Part shown: positions 25,312 through 34,878 of the stretch, in pieces
Position numbering within the stretch: position 1 is the stretch's first letter
Layout of the letters: the number at the start of each line of letters is the position of its first letter
From: Natrialbaceae archaeon
GTDB lineage: Archaea > Halobacteriota > Halobacteria > Halobacteriales > Natrialbaceae
DNA: 58,875 nucleotides
Direction: 5' to 3'
Assembly (NCBI GenBank): GCA_003559215.1
Contig: PWMF01000207.1
Coordinates: 1 to 58,875 of the forward strand
Translations under genes and position numbers: made by a program
Notes under the pieces: generated by a model
What the model was told of the DNA's origin: nothing
Databases searched by the model: none
The model's input: only the letters and a program-made list of their open reading frames with translations

Positions 25312-26901
25312 ATGCGGAACGCCCTCCCCGACTACCGGCCCACGAAGCCCGAGCTCGCCGTCTTCGTCTCGGGGATCACCAGCATGGGCCTCGAGATCCT
25401 CGCGGTACGGATCGTCGCACCGCAGTTCGGCAGTCACATCTACACGGTCGGCGGGATCCTGACGGTGTTGCTCGCCGCGCTGAGCCTGGGGTACTGGCAG
25501 GGCGGTAAGCGGGCGGCGACGGCGACCACCCGGGAGATGTCCTGGCTCATGCTCGCGACGGCAGTGTACGTCGCGGTGGTAATCTACACCAGCGATCTGT
25601 TGCTCGCGTACACGGCGACGCTGGCGATCCCACCCCGGTACGCCTCGCTGCCGGCCGTCATCATCCTCTTCGGCCCGCCGACGTACCTGCTCGGGTTCAT
25701 CAGCCCCTACGCCGCGGAGCTCTCCCGAAAACGCGGGATCGGCGAGGCCTCCGGCCACGTCTACGCGCTCGGCACTATCGGGAGCATCCTCGGCGCCGGC
25801 GCGACGACGTTCGTCCTCATCCCGTATCTGAGCATCGCCCAGATCGGACTGCTGTTTGGCCTGACCCTCGTCGCCACCGCGCTCGCGCTCACGCTCCCCT
25901 CGCCCCCGCGAAATCCGACGGTCGCAAGCGTCGTCGTCGTGCTGTTGCTCGTCACCGCCGCGGGCGGCGGCCCCGTCGACTTCGACCACCGCGGCGACGT
26001 CGTCCACGAGAGCCAGACGCCCCACCAGCACCTCGAGGTCGTCGACGATAGCGACGACGTTCGGACGATGTACCTGGACGGCGCCCACCACAGCGCGATG
26101 GACCTCGAGGAGCCCGACCGACACGTCTTCGCGTACACGAAGTACTTCCACCTGCCGATGCTCACGGTCGACGACCACGAGGACGTCGACGACGTCCTCT
26201 TTATCGGCGGGGGCGGGTACACCGGTCCCCAGGACTTCGAGGACCGGTACGACGTCGACGTCGACGTCGTCGAGATCGATCCCGAAGTCACGGAAGCCGC
26301 CGAGGAGTACTTCGGTCTCGAGCACGGCGAGACGATGACCAGTCACGCCGAGGACGGCCGACAGTACCTCCAGAACGGCGACGACGAGTACGACGTGATC
26401 GTACTGGACGCCTACAAGCAGGATCAGGTGCCGTTTCACATGACGACCGAGGAGTTCATGGAGCTCACGACCGATCGGCTGAGCGACGACGGCGTCCTCC
26501 TCGCGAACGTCGTCTCGGCGCCCAGCGGCTCGGCCTCGGAGTTCTACCGCGCGGAGTACGCGACGATGGAGGAGGCGTTCCCGGAGGTCTACAGCTTCCG
26601 GACCTCCGACGAGAGCTCGGTTCAGAACATCCAGCTGGTCGCGACCAAGGACGGCGAGGCGCTCTCGCAGAGCGACCTCGAGGAACGAAACGCCGAGCGC
26701 GAGCTGGGGGGCGACCTGAGCGACGAGATCGACCACTACATGACCGACCCCGAGACCGACGACGTCCCCGTCCTGCGCGACGACCGGGCGCCCGTCGATA
26801 GCCTGCTTGACCCGATGCTCGGCCAGCGCTACGTCATCGAGGAGACCGAGGAGTCGGAGCCGACGACGGCGAATCCGACGATCGCTGCGGAAGCGAGCTA
26901 A
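25312..26901 (+). CDS. Membrane-fused spermidine-synthase-like protein
   Basis: 529 residues: an N-terminal membrane domain with about eight helices (residues 1-220; begins VFVSGITSMGLEILAVRIVAPQFG) joined to a C-terminal Rossmann domain of the spermidine synthase type (about 240-500) with FIGGGGYTGPQDF, DVDVVEIDPEV and the substrate-side IVLDAYKQDQVPFHM. These fused proteins are common in archaea and bacteria; the natural substrate is unknown, as is whether they make polyamines. The usual gatekeeper aspartate region DAYKQD is intact. Start ATG 25312 follows the hypothetical gene. Confidence 0.85.
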   Translation: MRNALPDYRPTKPELAVFVSGITSMGLEILAVRIVAPQFGSHIYTVGGILTVLLAALSLGYWQGGKRAATATTREMSWLMLATAVYVAVVIYTSDLLLAYTATLAIPPRYASLPAVIILFGPPTYLLGFISPYAAELSRKRGIGEASGHVYALGTIGSILGAGATTFVLIPYLSIAQIGLLFGLTLVATALALTLPSPPRNPTVASVVVVLLLVTAAGGGPVDFDHRGDVVHESQTPHQHLEVVDDSDDVRTMYLDGAHHSAMDLEEPDRHVFAYTKYFHLPMLTVDDHEDVDDVLFIGGGGYTGPQDFEDRYDVDVDVVEIDPEVTEAAEEYFGLEHGETMTSHAEDGRQYLQNGDDEYDVIVLDAYKQDQVPFHMTTEEFMELTTDRLSDDGVLLANVVSAPSGSASEFYRAEYATMEEAFPEVYSFRTSDESSVQNIQLVATKDGEALSQSDLEERNAERELGGDLSDEIDHYMTDPETDDVPVLRDDRAPVDSLLDPMLGQRYVIEETEESEPTTANPTIAAEAS

Positions 26902-26965
26902 GCGAGCGGTCTCGATGGGGCGGCGAAACGACGCGGAGTTCGGTTCCGCCGAACGAGCGGCCGTC

Positions 26966-28276
26966 TCAGAGTTCGGCGAGTACCGCGTCCGCGGCGTCGA
27001 GATACGACTCGAGGTGGCTCTCGTCGTGGGCGAACGAGAGGTGGTGGCGCTTGTACGGGTTCGGCGTAAAGAACTGTCCGTGCTCGCGCATCCCCGCCGC
27101 GAACGCGCGGAAGCGCTCCTCGTCGAGCCCGAGGACGTCCTCGTAGGTTCGCGGTTCGCCGTCCATCCCGAACTGCACGCTGAAGATACTCCGGTGGCCG
27201 ACGACCCGTCCCTCTACGCCGTGATCCTCGAGCAGCTCGCGCAGGCCGTCGCGGTAGCGATCGCCGAGCTTCGTGAGATACCCCTGGACGTTCTCGTCGA
27301 CGATCGTATCGATCGTCTCGCGGGCGGCGGCGAGCCCCGGCAGGCTCCCCGAGTACGTCCCGCTGATGACGACACCGGACTCGTTGTCGCCGCCCGCTTG
27401 CGCGAGCAGCTCTGCCCGTCCGCCGACGGCTGCCACGGGGTAGCCGTTGCCGAGCGCCTTCGCGACGCAGGTGAGATCCGGCGTCACGCCGAGCTCCGCC
27501 TGCACGCCGCGGGGCGAGTGGCGGAAGCCGCTGATGACCTCGTCGAACACGAGCGGGACGTCGTGTGCCGCTGTCACTTCGCGCAGCCGTTCCAGAAACG
27601 CCGGTTCCGGAAGGAGACAGCCGACGGAGTGGGGAATCGGTTCGAGGATAACGGCTGCGAGTTCGTCGCCGTGTTCCCGGAAGACGTCCTCGAGCGCGTC
27701 GGGGTCATTAAACGGCGCGACCAGCGTGTTCTCGACGGCCGCCGAGAGCATCCCGTCGGATTCGGGGTAGCGCTCGCCGACGCGGTCGGCGGGCGGGTAG
27801 ACGCTGACGTCGACGTAGTCGTGCCAGCCGTGGTAACAGCCCTCGAACTTCAGTACGCTCTCGTTTCCGGTGGCAGCCCGCGCGAGCCGAATCGCGTGAT
27901 AGGTCGCTTCGCTGCCGCTGTTACAGAAGTTTACCATCTCGATGCTCGGGACGAGATCGACGAGGCGTTCGGCGACCTCGACCTCGAGGGGCGTCGTGCC
28001 CGCGCCGTACAACACACCGTTGTCGATGGCCGCCCGAGCCGCCTCGTCGACGCCGTCGTGGGCGTGCCCGAGCACGATCGGTCCGAATCCGAGGTGGTAG
28101 TCGGTGTACCGCTCGCCCGAGACGGTCGCCAGCATGGCGCCCGACGCCGATTCGAAGGCGACGTCGCCCGTGTCGTACGCTTGCGCCCGCAGTCCTGTTT
28201 GTGCGCCGCCGGGGATGAGATCGCGTGCGCGGTCGACGAGTTCACTCATCGCCGCGGCATCGTTCGGATCGTTCAT
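26966..28276 (-). CDS. Class III aminotransferase (glutamate-1-semialdehyde aminomutase-like)
   Basis: 436-residue PLP enzyme. Lysine K273 in VAKALGNGYP binds PLP; D245 in PLVFDEVISGFR contacts the pyridine nitrogen; FCNSGSEATYHAIRLARAATG at 117-137 is the cofactor phosphate region. It resembles GSA aminomutase but with AKALGNGYPVAAVGG in place of HemL's GKIIGGGLPVGAYGG, so it is probably a different member of the family (an omega-aminotransferase or aminomutase). Length is usual for the family. Confidence 0.85.
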   Translation of the reverse strand: MNDPNDAAAMSELVDRARDLIPGGAQTGLRAQAYDTGDVAFESASGAMLATVSGERYTDYHLGFGPIVLGHAHDGVDEAARAAIDNGVLYGAGTTPLEVEVAERLVDLVPSIEMVNFCNSGSEATYHAIRLARAATGNESVLKFEGCYHGWHDYVDVSVYPPADRVGERYPESDGMLSAAVENTLVAPFNDPDALEDVFREHGDELAAVILEPIPHSVGCLLPEPAFLERLREVTAAHDVPLVFDEVISGFRHSPRGVQAELGVTPDLTCVAKALGNGYPVAAVGGRAELLAQAGGDNESGVVISGTYSGSLPGLAAARETIDTIVDENVQGYLTKLGDRYRDGLRELLEDHGVEGRVVGHRSIFSVQFGMDGEPRTYEDVLGLDEERFRAFAAGMREHGQFFTPNPYKRHHLSFAHDESHLESYLDAADAVLAEL

Positions 28277-28475
28277 CCTCGAGTCGTTCTTCGGGAGCGC
28301 AGTTAGGCGTTTAGACGTCGTTCGGTGCGACGGACTGCACTCGTCGCGCCGAACACCTGCGACGCATCTCCCCTCGATAACGAACGATCGACGAGCCGGC
28401 TCGCAGTCTTCCCGAAATAGTTCGAAACAAAGAATCCCAAAAGATCTTGTATGACTGGAAGAAATATATGAAAGA

Positions 28476-29120
28476 ATGAAACGCCGACAGGTGATCGCCG
28501 GTGCGGGAACGGTCGGACTCGCGAGTCTCGCGGGCTGTCTCGGGACGGTCGGACTGGACAGACACGAGGCAACGCCGGCCGGGATCGAGCCGGAGATCCG
28601 CGAGGAGGCGGGCTACGAACGGGCCGACGTCGACGAACTTCGACTCGAGGAGACGGTCAGCGTCTCGGTCGTCTCGCAGGAGCTTGTCCTGATCAACGCC
28701 CTCACCGAGTACGAGAAGACCATCGATATGGGGTTGCTGGGTGAACACCAGGGCGCGGAGTTCGTCGTCCTCTCGAGCCCGCAGGTCGGTATCGCCGGCC
28801 GACAGCTCAACCCGATCGGAGAGCGCTCGACGAGCGAACTCGTCGAGCTGGTCGTAAACACCTACGACGGGCTCGGAAGCGTTGATCACGACTCCGACGA
28901 GGAGTTGACCGTGCTCGAGCAGACGACGACGCTATCGACGTTCACCGGTGAGGCCGAGTTCGACGGGCGAACCGTCGACGTGAACGTCCTTGTCACCGAG
29001 ACCGTCGACGCCGGCGACGACCTGGTCGCGACGCTCGGCATCTACCCGACCTATCTCGACGACGAGGGCGAAAACGTTCGCTCGCTCATGGGTGGCGTCC
29101 TCGAGGAACTGCCCGACTGA
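28476..29120 (+). CDS. DUF6517-type haloarchaeal lipoprotein
   Basis: 214-residue exported protein. The N-terminus MKRRQVIAGAGTVGLASLAGC has a Tat-like RR and a lipobox LAGC, so it is likely a Tat-exported lipoprotein. The mature part resembles DUF6517: GYERADVDELRLEETVSV and SVVSQELVLINALTEYEK, then VVLSSPQVGIAGRQLNPIG. Function unknown. Upstream 28430-28475 is AT-richer (agatcttgtatgac; gaaatatatg) and probably carries the promoter. Confidence 0.78.
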   Translation: MKRRQVIAGAGTVGLASLAGCLGTVGLDRHEATPAGIEPEIREEAGYERADVDELRLEETVSVSVVSQELVLINALTEYEKTIDMGLLGEHQGAEFVVLSSPQVGIAGRQLNPIGERSTSELVELVVNTYDGLGSVDHDSDEELTVLEQTTTLSTFTGEAEFDGRTVDVNVLVTETVDAGDDLVATLGIYPTYLDDEGENVRSLMGGVLEELPD

Positions 29121-29135
29121 GACCGCCTCAGCGTC

Positions 29136-29747
29136 TCAGAGCCCGGCACCCGACGGGGCGTCGGGTAGTTCGTACTTCTCGCTGTCGATCCCCAGTTCCT
29201 CCAGGGCCGCCTCGAGGTGGCGCTCCTCGGCGAAGTCGGCGCCGTCTTCGACCCGGAGTCGCTGGGCGGTCGCCAGCACCTCGCCGCGGCGGTCGTCCGG
29301 AACGTCGAACTTGTCGGTCGCAAGCTCGATCGTCAGTCCGTTGTGGTCGCGGGTGTACAGCGAGTGGAAGATGCCGCGGTCGAACTCGTTGTAGCCCCGT
29401 CCCGCCTCCTCGAGGGCCTCCTTCGTCTCGACGAACCACTCGGGCTCGACCGAGAAGGAGATGTGATGGACCGAGCCGACCTGGTGGCGCAGCGGCTGCT
29501 CGTTGGACTGGCGGCCGTCGCTCACGAAGAAGGTGAGGATCCGCCCGTCGCCCGTATCGAAGAAGAGGTGCGTCGACTCCGGATCGTCGAGGTTGGGCTG
29601 TCTGAGCACCAGCGGCATCCCCAGCAGGTCGCGGTAGAACTCGATCGTGTCGTCCTCGTTGCTGCCGATGAGGGTGATGTGGTCGGTACCGGCGAGTTGG
29701 ATCGGGCTGTCGGGTCGGTCGGCCGTGATTTCTGAGTCGTCGCTCAT
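29136..29747 (-). CDS. VOC-family glyoxalase/dioxygenase-like protein
   Basis: 203-residue vicinal-oxygen-chelate protein. Two beta-alpha-beta units are visible: TDHITLIGSNEDDTIEFYRDLLG (first metal residue H) and VHHISFSVEPEWFVETKEALEEAG, with the YTRDHNGLTIELATDKF strand supplying the final glutamate. It may be a glyoxalase-I-like or ring-cleavage dioxygenase; substrate unknown. The ATG at 29747 (MSDDSEITADRPDSPIQLAG) was chosen because the upstream frame is atypical. Acidic extension at the C-terminus is haloarchaeal. Confidence 0.85.
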   Translation of the reverse strand: MSDDSEITADRPDSPIQLAGTDHITLIGSNEDDTIEFYRDLLGMPLVLRQPNLDDPESTHLFFDTGDGRILTFFVSDGRQSNEQPLRHQVGSVHHISFSVEPEWFVETKEALEEAGRGYNEFDRGIFHSLYTRDHNGLTIELATDKFDVPDDRRGEVLATAQRLRVEDGADFAEERHLEAALEELGIDSEKYELPDAPSGAGL

Positions 29748-29894
29748 TGACTCGGTCTTGGATCGCTTGACGGGTAAACTTGGTACCCGGCTATCAACGG
29801 CGTCGGAATCCAGTGGGTCGGGAGAGCGAAGCCCCGAATTGGCATAGCCGGAACCCCAACGGAGCAACTCTCGCGTTTTAGCGTGGAGTGAGTG

Positions 29895-30317
29895 TCACGC
29901 CCGTGACTCACCGGTCGCGACCACCGGTCGATCCGTGTTCAGGATAACCGACTGCGTGACGCTTCCGAAGACCGCTTTCCCGACCGGGGAGCGCTTTCGA
30001 CCGCCAAGCACGATCGAGTCGACATCGTACTCCTCAGCCGTCTTAATGATGTCGTCGGCGGTGTCACCGCTGTCCTCGAGGACGGTCACGTCGACATCAC
30101 TGTCCTCGAGGCGCTCCTTGGCACGTCGGACGGACCCGATCCGGGTGGCGGTCTTGAACTGTTGGAGGTCCGACGGGAGGTCCTTGCCCTCCTCGGTGAA
30201 TACGAACAGGAGAACGGCCTCGACGTTCTCGCTGGCGTTTGGCAGCGACGTCACGTAGTCGGCTTGAGCGTGTGCACGGTCCTCGTTCGTATCGATGGGT
30301 ATCAGGACCCGATACAT
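29895..30317 (-). CDS. Universal stress protein UspA family
   Basis: 140-residue Usp-domain protein with [15 protein letters not shown] at the start, the ATP-binding-type C-terminal motif [20 protein letters not shown] (G-2x-G-9x-G[S/T]) and the last strand PVVATG. ATP-binding type UspA proteins take part in stress survival; the partner is unknown. Length matches single-domain Usp. Confidence 0.93.
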   Translation of the reverse strand: MYRVLIPIDTNEDRAHAQADYVTSLPNASENVEAVLLFVFTEEGKDLPSDLQQFKTATRIGSVRRAKERLEDSDVDVTVLEDSGDTADDIIKTAEEYDVDSIVLGGRKRSPVGKAVFGSVTQSVILNTDRPVVATGESRA

Positions 30318-30572
30318 ACGCTCCCTTCGTACGGCGGCCCAATAAACCCGATTGCCGGCTCGTTCGTCTCATTCGGCGAAATGCGACGCGAGAGGGGACT
30401 TCCTGGACATTTCGTCGGAAGTGAGGAGTTCATCGGGTGCCGACCGCCGCGTGCCCGGACTGGTTGCGAAGCGGTCTCCACGAACGAGAGCGGAACGGAG
30501 TGGATCGGAGGCGCATCGGCTGGACGGCGTCAGGGGGAAAACAACTATTGAGAACCGACACCAACCCGTCGT

Positions 30573-31733
30573 ATGAAGACGGCAGTCGTCGTCGACGCGG
30601 TTCGGACGCCGTTCGGGAAGCGAGACGGGTCGTTCAAGGACACGCACCCGCAGGACCTCGCGGCCGCGCCCCTCGAGGCGCTTGAGACGCGCAACGAGTT
30701 CGACCCGGAGACGATCGAGGACGTGATCTACGGCTGCGTGACGCCGGTCGACGAGCAGGGACTCAACATCGGTCGCATCGCACCGATGGTCGCCGGCTGG
30801 GGCGACAGCGTTCCGGGCGTCCAGCTCAACCGGATGTGCGGCTCGGGCCAGCAGGCGGTCAACTTCGCGGCGACGAACGTGATAGCGGGCCAGCACGACG
30901 TGCTGGTCGCCGGCGGCGTCGAGCACATGACCCGCGTGCCGTTGGGTTCGGACGGCGTCGACGGGGAGAGCGCCGTCACCGACACCTACTTCGAGCAGTT
31001 CGACGAGCTGACCCACCAGGGCGAGGGCGCCGAGCGCATCGCCGAGAACTACGGCTTCACCCGCGAGGAACTCGACGAACTCGCGGTCGACTCCCAGCGC
31101 CGCTGGGGCGAAGCCTGGGAAGGCGGTCGGTACGACGACCAGCTCGTGCCCGTCGAGACGGAGCTGGACAGCGATGAGATCGTAGTCAAATCGGACGAAC
31201 ACCCTCGTCCCGAAACCGACCTTGAGACGCTCTCCGAACTCCCGCTCTCCTTTCGCGAGGAGGGCGAGGGGGTCCACCACCCCGGGAACGCCTCGGGGAT
31301 CGTCGACGGCTCGTCGGCCCTGCTGGTCGCCAGCGAGGAGGCTGCCGAGGCCCGCGGCTGGGAGCCGATGGCCCGCATTCGGCAGACGGAGGTCGTCGGC
31401 GTCGACCCCGTGACGATGCTAACGGGACCGATCCCGGCGACCGAGCGCGTCCTCGAGCAGTCCGAGTACGAACTCGCTGACGTCGACCTCTTCGAGGTCA
31501 ACGAGGCGTTCGCCTCGGTCGTCGCCGCCTGGCTCGAGGAGACGGGCGCCCCCTGGGAGCGAACCAACGTCAACGGTGGCGCGATCGCCCACGGCCACCC
31601 GCTGGGGGCGACGGGCGCGGCCCTGCTGACGAAACTGGTCCACGAACTCGAGCGCACAGGCCAAGATGTCGGACTCTCGACGATGTGTATCGGCTTCGGG
31701 CAGGGAATCGCGACGATCGTCGAGCGGGTGTAG
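30573..31733 (+). CDS. Acetyl-CoA C-acyltransferase (thiolase)
   Basis: 386-residue thiolase II family enzyme that joins or cleaves acyl-CoA, for beta-oxidation or acetoacetyl-CoA formation. Nucleophile C89 is in NRMCGSGQQAV; the second catalytic set is in NGGAIAHGHPLGATG and CIGFGQG near the C-terminus. Complete length (thiolase about 390). TATA-like acaactattga lies about 25-33 bases before the ATG, so it is likely leaderless. Archaeal homologues are often HMG-CoA-pathway or fatty-acid thiolases; which one is unclear. Confidence 0.92.
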   Translation: MKTAVVVDAVRTPFGKRDGSFKDTHPQDLAAAPLEALETRNEFDPETIEDVIYGCVTPVDEQGLNIGRIAPMVAGWGDSVPGVQLNRMCGSGQQAVNFAATNVIAGQHDVLVAGGVEHMTRVPLGSDGVDGESAVTDTYFEQFDELTHQGEGAERIAENYGFTREELDELAVDSQRRWGEAWEGGRYDDQLVPVETELDSDEIVVKSDEHPRPETDLETLSELPLSFREEGEGVHHPGNASGIVDGSSALLVASEEAAEARGWEPMARIRQTEVVGVDPVTMLTGPIPATERVLEQSEYELADVDLFEVNEAFASVVAAWLEETGAPWERTNVNGGAIAHGHPLGATGAALLTKLVHELERTGQDVGLSTMCIGFGQGIATIVERV

Positions 31734-31796
31734 CCGACGCGATCGCCTCTCGGAAATCAAATAAGTTCATTTGACGACGGGACGATCCTCGCGACA

Positions 31797-32000
31797 GTGT
31801 CCGGAGTGATCGTCGACCTGCTCGCAGTCCGGGAAACGATACTGTTGCTGGTTTTGCTTCCGGCGTTGATCGGGGCGGTCAGCTACGGTCTCGGTGACGG
31901 AGTCGGCTCCGGCGCAGCGTTCGGTTTCTTCATGGCCGTCGTGATGAGTGCGCTGATCGTACTGTGGGGACCGATGGGACAGTCCGACGCCGACCGTTAG
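31797..32000 (+). CDS. Small two-span membrane protein
   Basis: 67-residue protein starting with GTG at 31797, with two hydrophobic helices (about 7-27 and 36-56) and ending QSDADR. A TATA-like atcaaataag at 31756-31765 is about 31-40 bases upstream. No recognised family. It lies between the thiolase and the CoA-transferase genes. Confidence 0.65.
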   Translation: MSGVIVDLLAVRETILLLVLLPALIGAVSYGLGDGVGSGAAFGFFMAVVMSALIVLWGPMGQSDADR

Positions 32001-32105
32001 ACGGTCCCGGCGACCGGTTCGTACCTGTGATAACGAACGACTCCCGGTTCCGTCCCGCACCGAACGAGGCTCAGCGTAAAGTGTTCTCGCCGCGACCCCT
32101 CGGGT

Positions 32106-33281
32106 ATGCGACTCGACGGCGTTCGAATTCTCGATCTCTCGAGGCTGTTGCCCGGCCCGTACGCGACCCAGCTGCTGGCGGACGCGGGGGCCGAAGTAGT
32201 GAAAGTCGAAGACACCGGCGCTGGCGACTACGCCCGCGCGATGGAGCCGCTCACCGATCGGGGCACCGGCGCGATCTTCGAGATGGTAAATCGAGGGAAG
32301 CGAGGCGTCGCGATCGATCTCAAAAGCGAGGCCGGCCGAACGGCGTTCTACCGGCTCGTCGCGGAGAGCGACGTCGTCCTCGAGAGCTTTCGGCCGGGCG
32401 TCGTCGACCGGCTGGGGATCGACTACGAGACCCTCCGCGAGTACAACGAGGAGCTGATCTACTGCTCGATCACGGGCTATGGCCAGGACGGTCCCTGGGC
32501 CGATCGGGCTGGCCACGACCTCAACTACGTCGCGCTCGCGGGGCTGCTGGACATGACCCGTGAATCGCCCGAGGCGAAACCCCAGACGCCGGGCTACCCT
32601 ATCGGCGACATGGCCGGCGGACTGTTCGCGGCGTTCGCGATCGTCGAAGCCGTCCTCGCACGGGAGCTCGGCAACGCGAACGGCGAGTACGTCGATATCG
32701 CGCTGGCCGACGTCGTCGCCTCCTTCTCCCAGGCGGTTGCCTACCAGTCCCTCACCGGTGACCCCGCCGAGCCCAGGCCGGGCGAGACGCCGCTGACGGG
32801 CGCGTTACCGTGGTACGACAGCTACGAGACCGCCGACGGAAACTGGGTGGCGCTGGCCGCCCTCGAGCCGAAGTTCTGGCGCTCGTTCTGTGCGGCCGTC
32901 GGCCGGGAGGGCCTCCTCGAGGAACACGGCTCTCGGGATCCGGACGTCCGCGCCGCGCTCCGGGCCGAGCTGGAGAAACTCTTCCTCGAGCAGACGCGCG
33001 ACGAGTGGGAGGACGCGCTCGAGGGCGTCGACGCCGCGTTTGCAGGCGTGTACTCGCCCGCGGAGGCCCTCGAGCATCCCCAGCTTCGAGCCCGCGGGCT
33101 CGTCGAGGAGCCCGACGACGCCCCGCCCAGAATCGGGTTTCCGGCCCGCCACCGCGAGGCGCCGACGGCGACGACCGAGTCCGTCCCCGATCACGGCGAA
33201 CACACCCGCCGGTACCTCGCCGAGGTCGGCTACGACAACGACGAGATCGACCGACTGCTCGAGTCCGGTGTGGTTCACTGA
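32106..33281 (+). CDS. Family III CoA-transferase / alpha-methylacyl-CoA racemase-like
   Basis: 391-residue CaiB/BaiF-fold protein. N-terminal GVRILDLSRLLPGPYATQLLADAGAEVVKVE is the CoA-binding family signature. The active-site pair of alpha-methylacyl-CoA racemase is retained: H137 in AGHDLNYVALAG and D168 in YPIGDMAGG, 31 residues apart as in Mycobacterium MCR (His126/Asp156). It lacks a clear catalytic-Asp CoA-transferase signature, so a racemase role is likelier. Adjacent to the thiolase, it suggests branched-chain acyl-CoA breakdown. Confidence 0.88.
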   Translation: MRLDGVRILDLSRLLPGPYATQLLADAGAEVVKVEDTGAGDYARAMEPLTDRGTGAIFEMVNRGKRGVAIDLKSEAGRTAFYRLVAESDVVLESFRPGVVDRLGIDYETLREYNEELIYCSITGYGQDGPWADRAGHDLNYVALAGLLDMTRESPEAKPQTPGYPIGDMAGGLFAAFAIVEAVLARELGNANGEYVDIALADVVASFSQAVAYQSLTGDPAEPRPGETPLTGALPWYDSYETADGNWVALAALEPKFWRSFCAAVGREGLLEEHGSRDPDVRAALRAELEKLFLEQTRDEWEDALEGVDAAFAGVYSPAEALEHPQLRARGLVEEPDDAPPRIGFPARHREAPTATTESVPDHGEHTRRYLAEVGYDNDEIDRLLESGVVH

Positions 33282-33296
33282 CCGCGCTGTGGGTGC

Positions 33297-33815
33297 CTAC
33301 TCGAACAGGTCGCCGTGTCGGTTCGCCAGATCCGTGTACGTCCCCGAGGAGAACTCCTCGAAGATCGTCTCGGGATCGATCCCTGTCTCCTCGAGGGGCG
33401 TTACCTCGGCGGGAACGCCGCGGACGAACGACTCGGGCGGGATCTCGTACTCGTCGGGGACCACCGTCCCCGCGGCGACGATGCTGCCGGACCCGACCGT
33501 CGCGCCGGTGTTGAGCGTCGCGTTGAACCCGACCAGCGCGCCGGTTTCGACGGTCGCCTCGTTGAGAACCGCGCCGTGTCCGACCATTACGCGATCCTCG
33601 AGGGTCGCCGCGTGCAGCGTCGCGTTGTCGCCGACGTGGGTTCCTCGACCGATCCGGACGGGACCGACGTCGCCCCGCAACACGACCCCGGGCCAGATGC
33701 TCGCCTCGGCGGCGACCTCGACGTCGCCGACGAGGACGGCGTCGGCGCTGACCCGTGCCTCGGCGTCGATCGACGGACTGGCGCCCTCGAACTCGTAGGT
33801 TCGACTGTCGACCAT
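33297..33815 (-). CDS. Gamma-carbonic-anhydrase-like hexapeptide-repeat protein lacking two key residues
   Basis: 172-residue left-handed beta-helix protein of the gamma-CA/YrdA family (WPGVVLRGDVGPVRIGRGTHVGDNATLHAATL, with repeated I/V-G-x-x-x-x units). Zinc ligands H68 (TLH) and H80 (VGH) are present, but the third ligand position, five after the second His, is N85 in HGAVLNEA instead of the His of GHGAILHGC. The conserved Gln before the first His region (as in QDN) is G62 in THVGDN. Carbonic anhydrase activity is therefore doubtful. The ATG at 33815 gives MVDSRTYEFEG. Confidence 0.82.
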   Translation of the reverse strand: MVDSRTYEFEGASPSIDAEARVSADAVLVGDVEVAAEASIWPGVVLRGDVGPVRIGRGTHVGDNATLHAATLEDRVMVGHGAVLNEATVETGALVGFNATLNTGATVGSGSIVAAGTVVPDEYEIPPESFVRGVPAEVTPLEETGIDPETIFEEFSSGTYTDLANRHGDLFE

Positions 33816-33909
33816 ACCCGGAGGGTCCACGAGAGGGCGTATAACCGTTCGTCAGGCGATCCGTGACGGTCACGGGTCCCGACCGGTCCGACGGGAGTCG
33901 GGAGGAACC

Positions 33910-34875
33910 TCACTCGAGTTCGGGGACGACCCGCTCGCCGAAGTCCTCGACGAACCGCTCTTGCTCGCGGGTGACGTTGTGCAACAGGAGCTTGTCGACA
34001 TCGAGGGAGAGATCGCGCTGGAGCCACTCGAGGTGGTCCTCTGGATCGGCCGAGATCCGGACGCTCTCTTCGACCTGCTCGCGGGTGACCTGCTCGCCCA
34101 GCGCGTCGAACTCCTCGGGAGTGCGCAGCTTCTGGGTGACCGGTCCCGGCGCGCAGTTGGTCCGCCACTGGTCGTAGGCGCCCTCGAGGGCCGCGTCGTT
34201 GTCCTCGTCGTAGGCGAGCTGGACCTTGAGGGCGATCGGTTTCTCCGGGGCGTTCTCGCGGAACGCCTCGATCCGGCTCTCGAGCCCCTCGTGGTCGGGC
34301 GTCGCGATCGTGATCAGCCCCTCGACCCACTCGCGGGTGCCGAGCCAGCGGGCGGTTTTCTCGGAGAGGGCGGCGCCGAACAGCGGTGGCGACGACTCCG
34401 GGCGGGTGTACAGTGTCGCCTGCTCGACGTCTACCCGACCGTGGTGGGTGACCTCCTCGCCGTCCCACAGCCGGTGCATGATCTCGGCGCACTCCTCGAG
34501 GCGGGCGTTGCGCTCGGACTTGACGGGCCAGTCGACGCCCGCGACCCCCTCGTTCATCAGCTGGCCGCTGCCGACCGCGAACCAGAAGCGCCCGGGGTAC
34601 ATCTCCCGCAGGGTCGCGGCCGCCTGCGCGACGATCGCGGGGTGGTAGCGGTAGCCGGGCGCGTTGACGGTACCGAACGACAGCGAGGTCCGCTCCATCG
34701 CCGCGCCGAGCCATGACCAGACGAACCCCGACTCGCCCTGGCGCTCGCTCCAGGGGTGGAAGTGGTCCGACGCGAGCACCTCATCGAAGCCGTGCTCATC
34801 GGCGAGTTCGACGCAGTCGAGGAGGGAACTGGGCGTGAACTGCTCGTGGGAGGCGTGAAAGCCGATGTCGACCAC
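33910..34875 (-). CDS. F420-dependent LLM-class oxidoreductase (G6PDH-like subfamily)
   Basis: 321-residue luciferase-like TIM-barrel protein. It starts from GTG (MVDIGFHASHEQFTPSSLLDCVELAD). FASDHFHPW-like residues HFHPW near 38, SFGTVNAPGYRYHPAIVAQAAATL and the loop GRFWFAVGSGQLMNEGVAG match F420-dependent oxidoreductases of the glucose-6-phosphate dehydrogenase subfamily (TIGR03557). Haloarchaea have F420. Substrate unknown. A short in-frame ORF ends three bases before this start. Confidence 0.88.
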   Translation of the reverse strand: MVDIGFHASHEQFTPSSLLDCVELADEHGFDEVLASDHFHPWSERQGESGFVWSWLGAAMERTSLSFGTVNAPGYRYHPAIVAQAAATLREMYPGRFWFAVGSGQLMNEGVAGVDWPVKSERNARLEECAEIMHRLWDGEEVTHHGRVDVEQATLYTRPESSPPLFGAALSEKTARWLGTREWVEGLITIATPDHEGLESRIEAFRENAPEKPIALKVQLAYDEDNDAALEGAYDQWRTNCAPGPVTQKLRTPEEFDALGEQVTREQVEESVRISADPEDHLEWLQRDLSLDVDKLLLHNVTREQERFVEDFGERVVPELE

Positions 34876-34878
34876 GGT

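Noticed and set aside
30318-30572. Possible gene between UspA and thiolase
   Set aside because: Only Arg-rich frames with poor codon use were found; region reads as promoter DNA.
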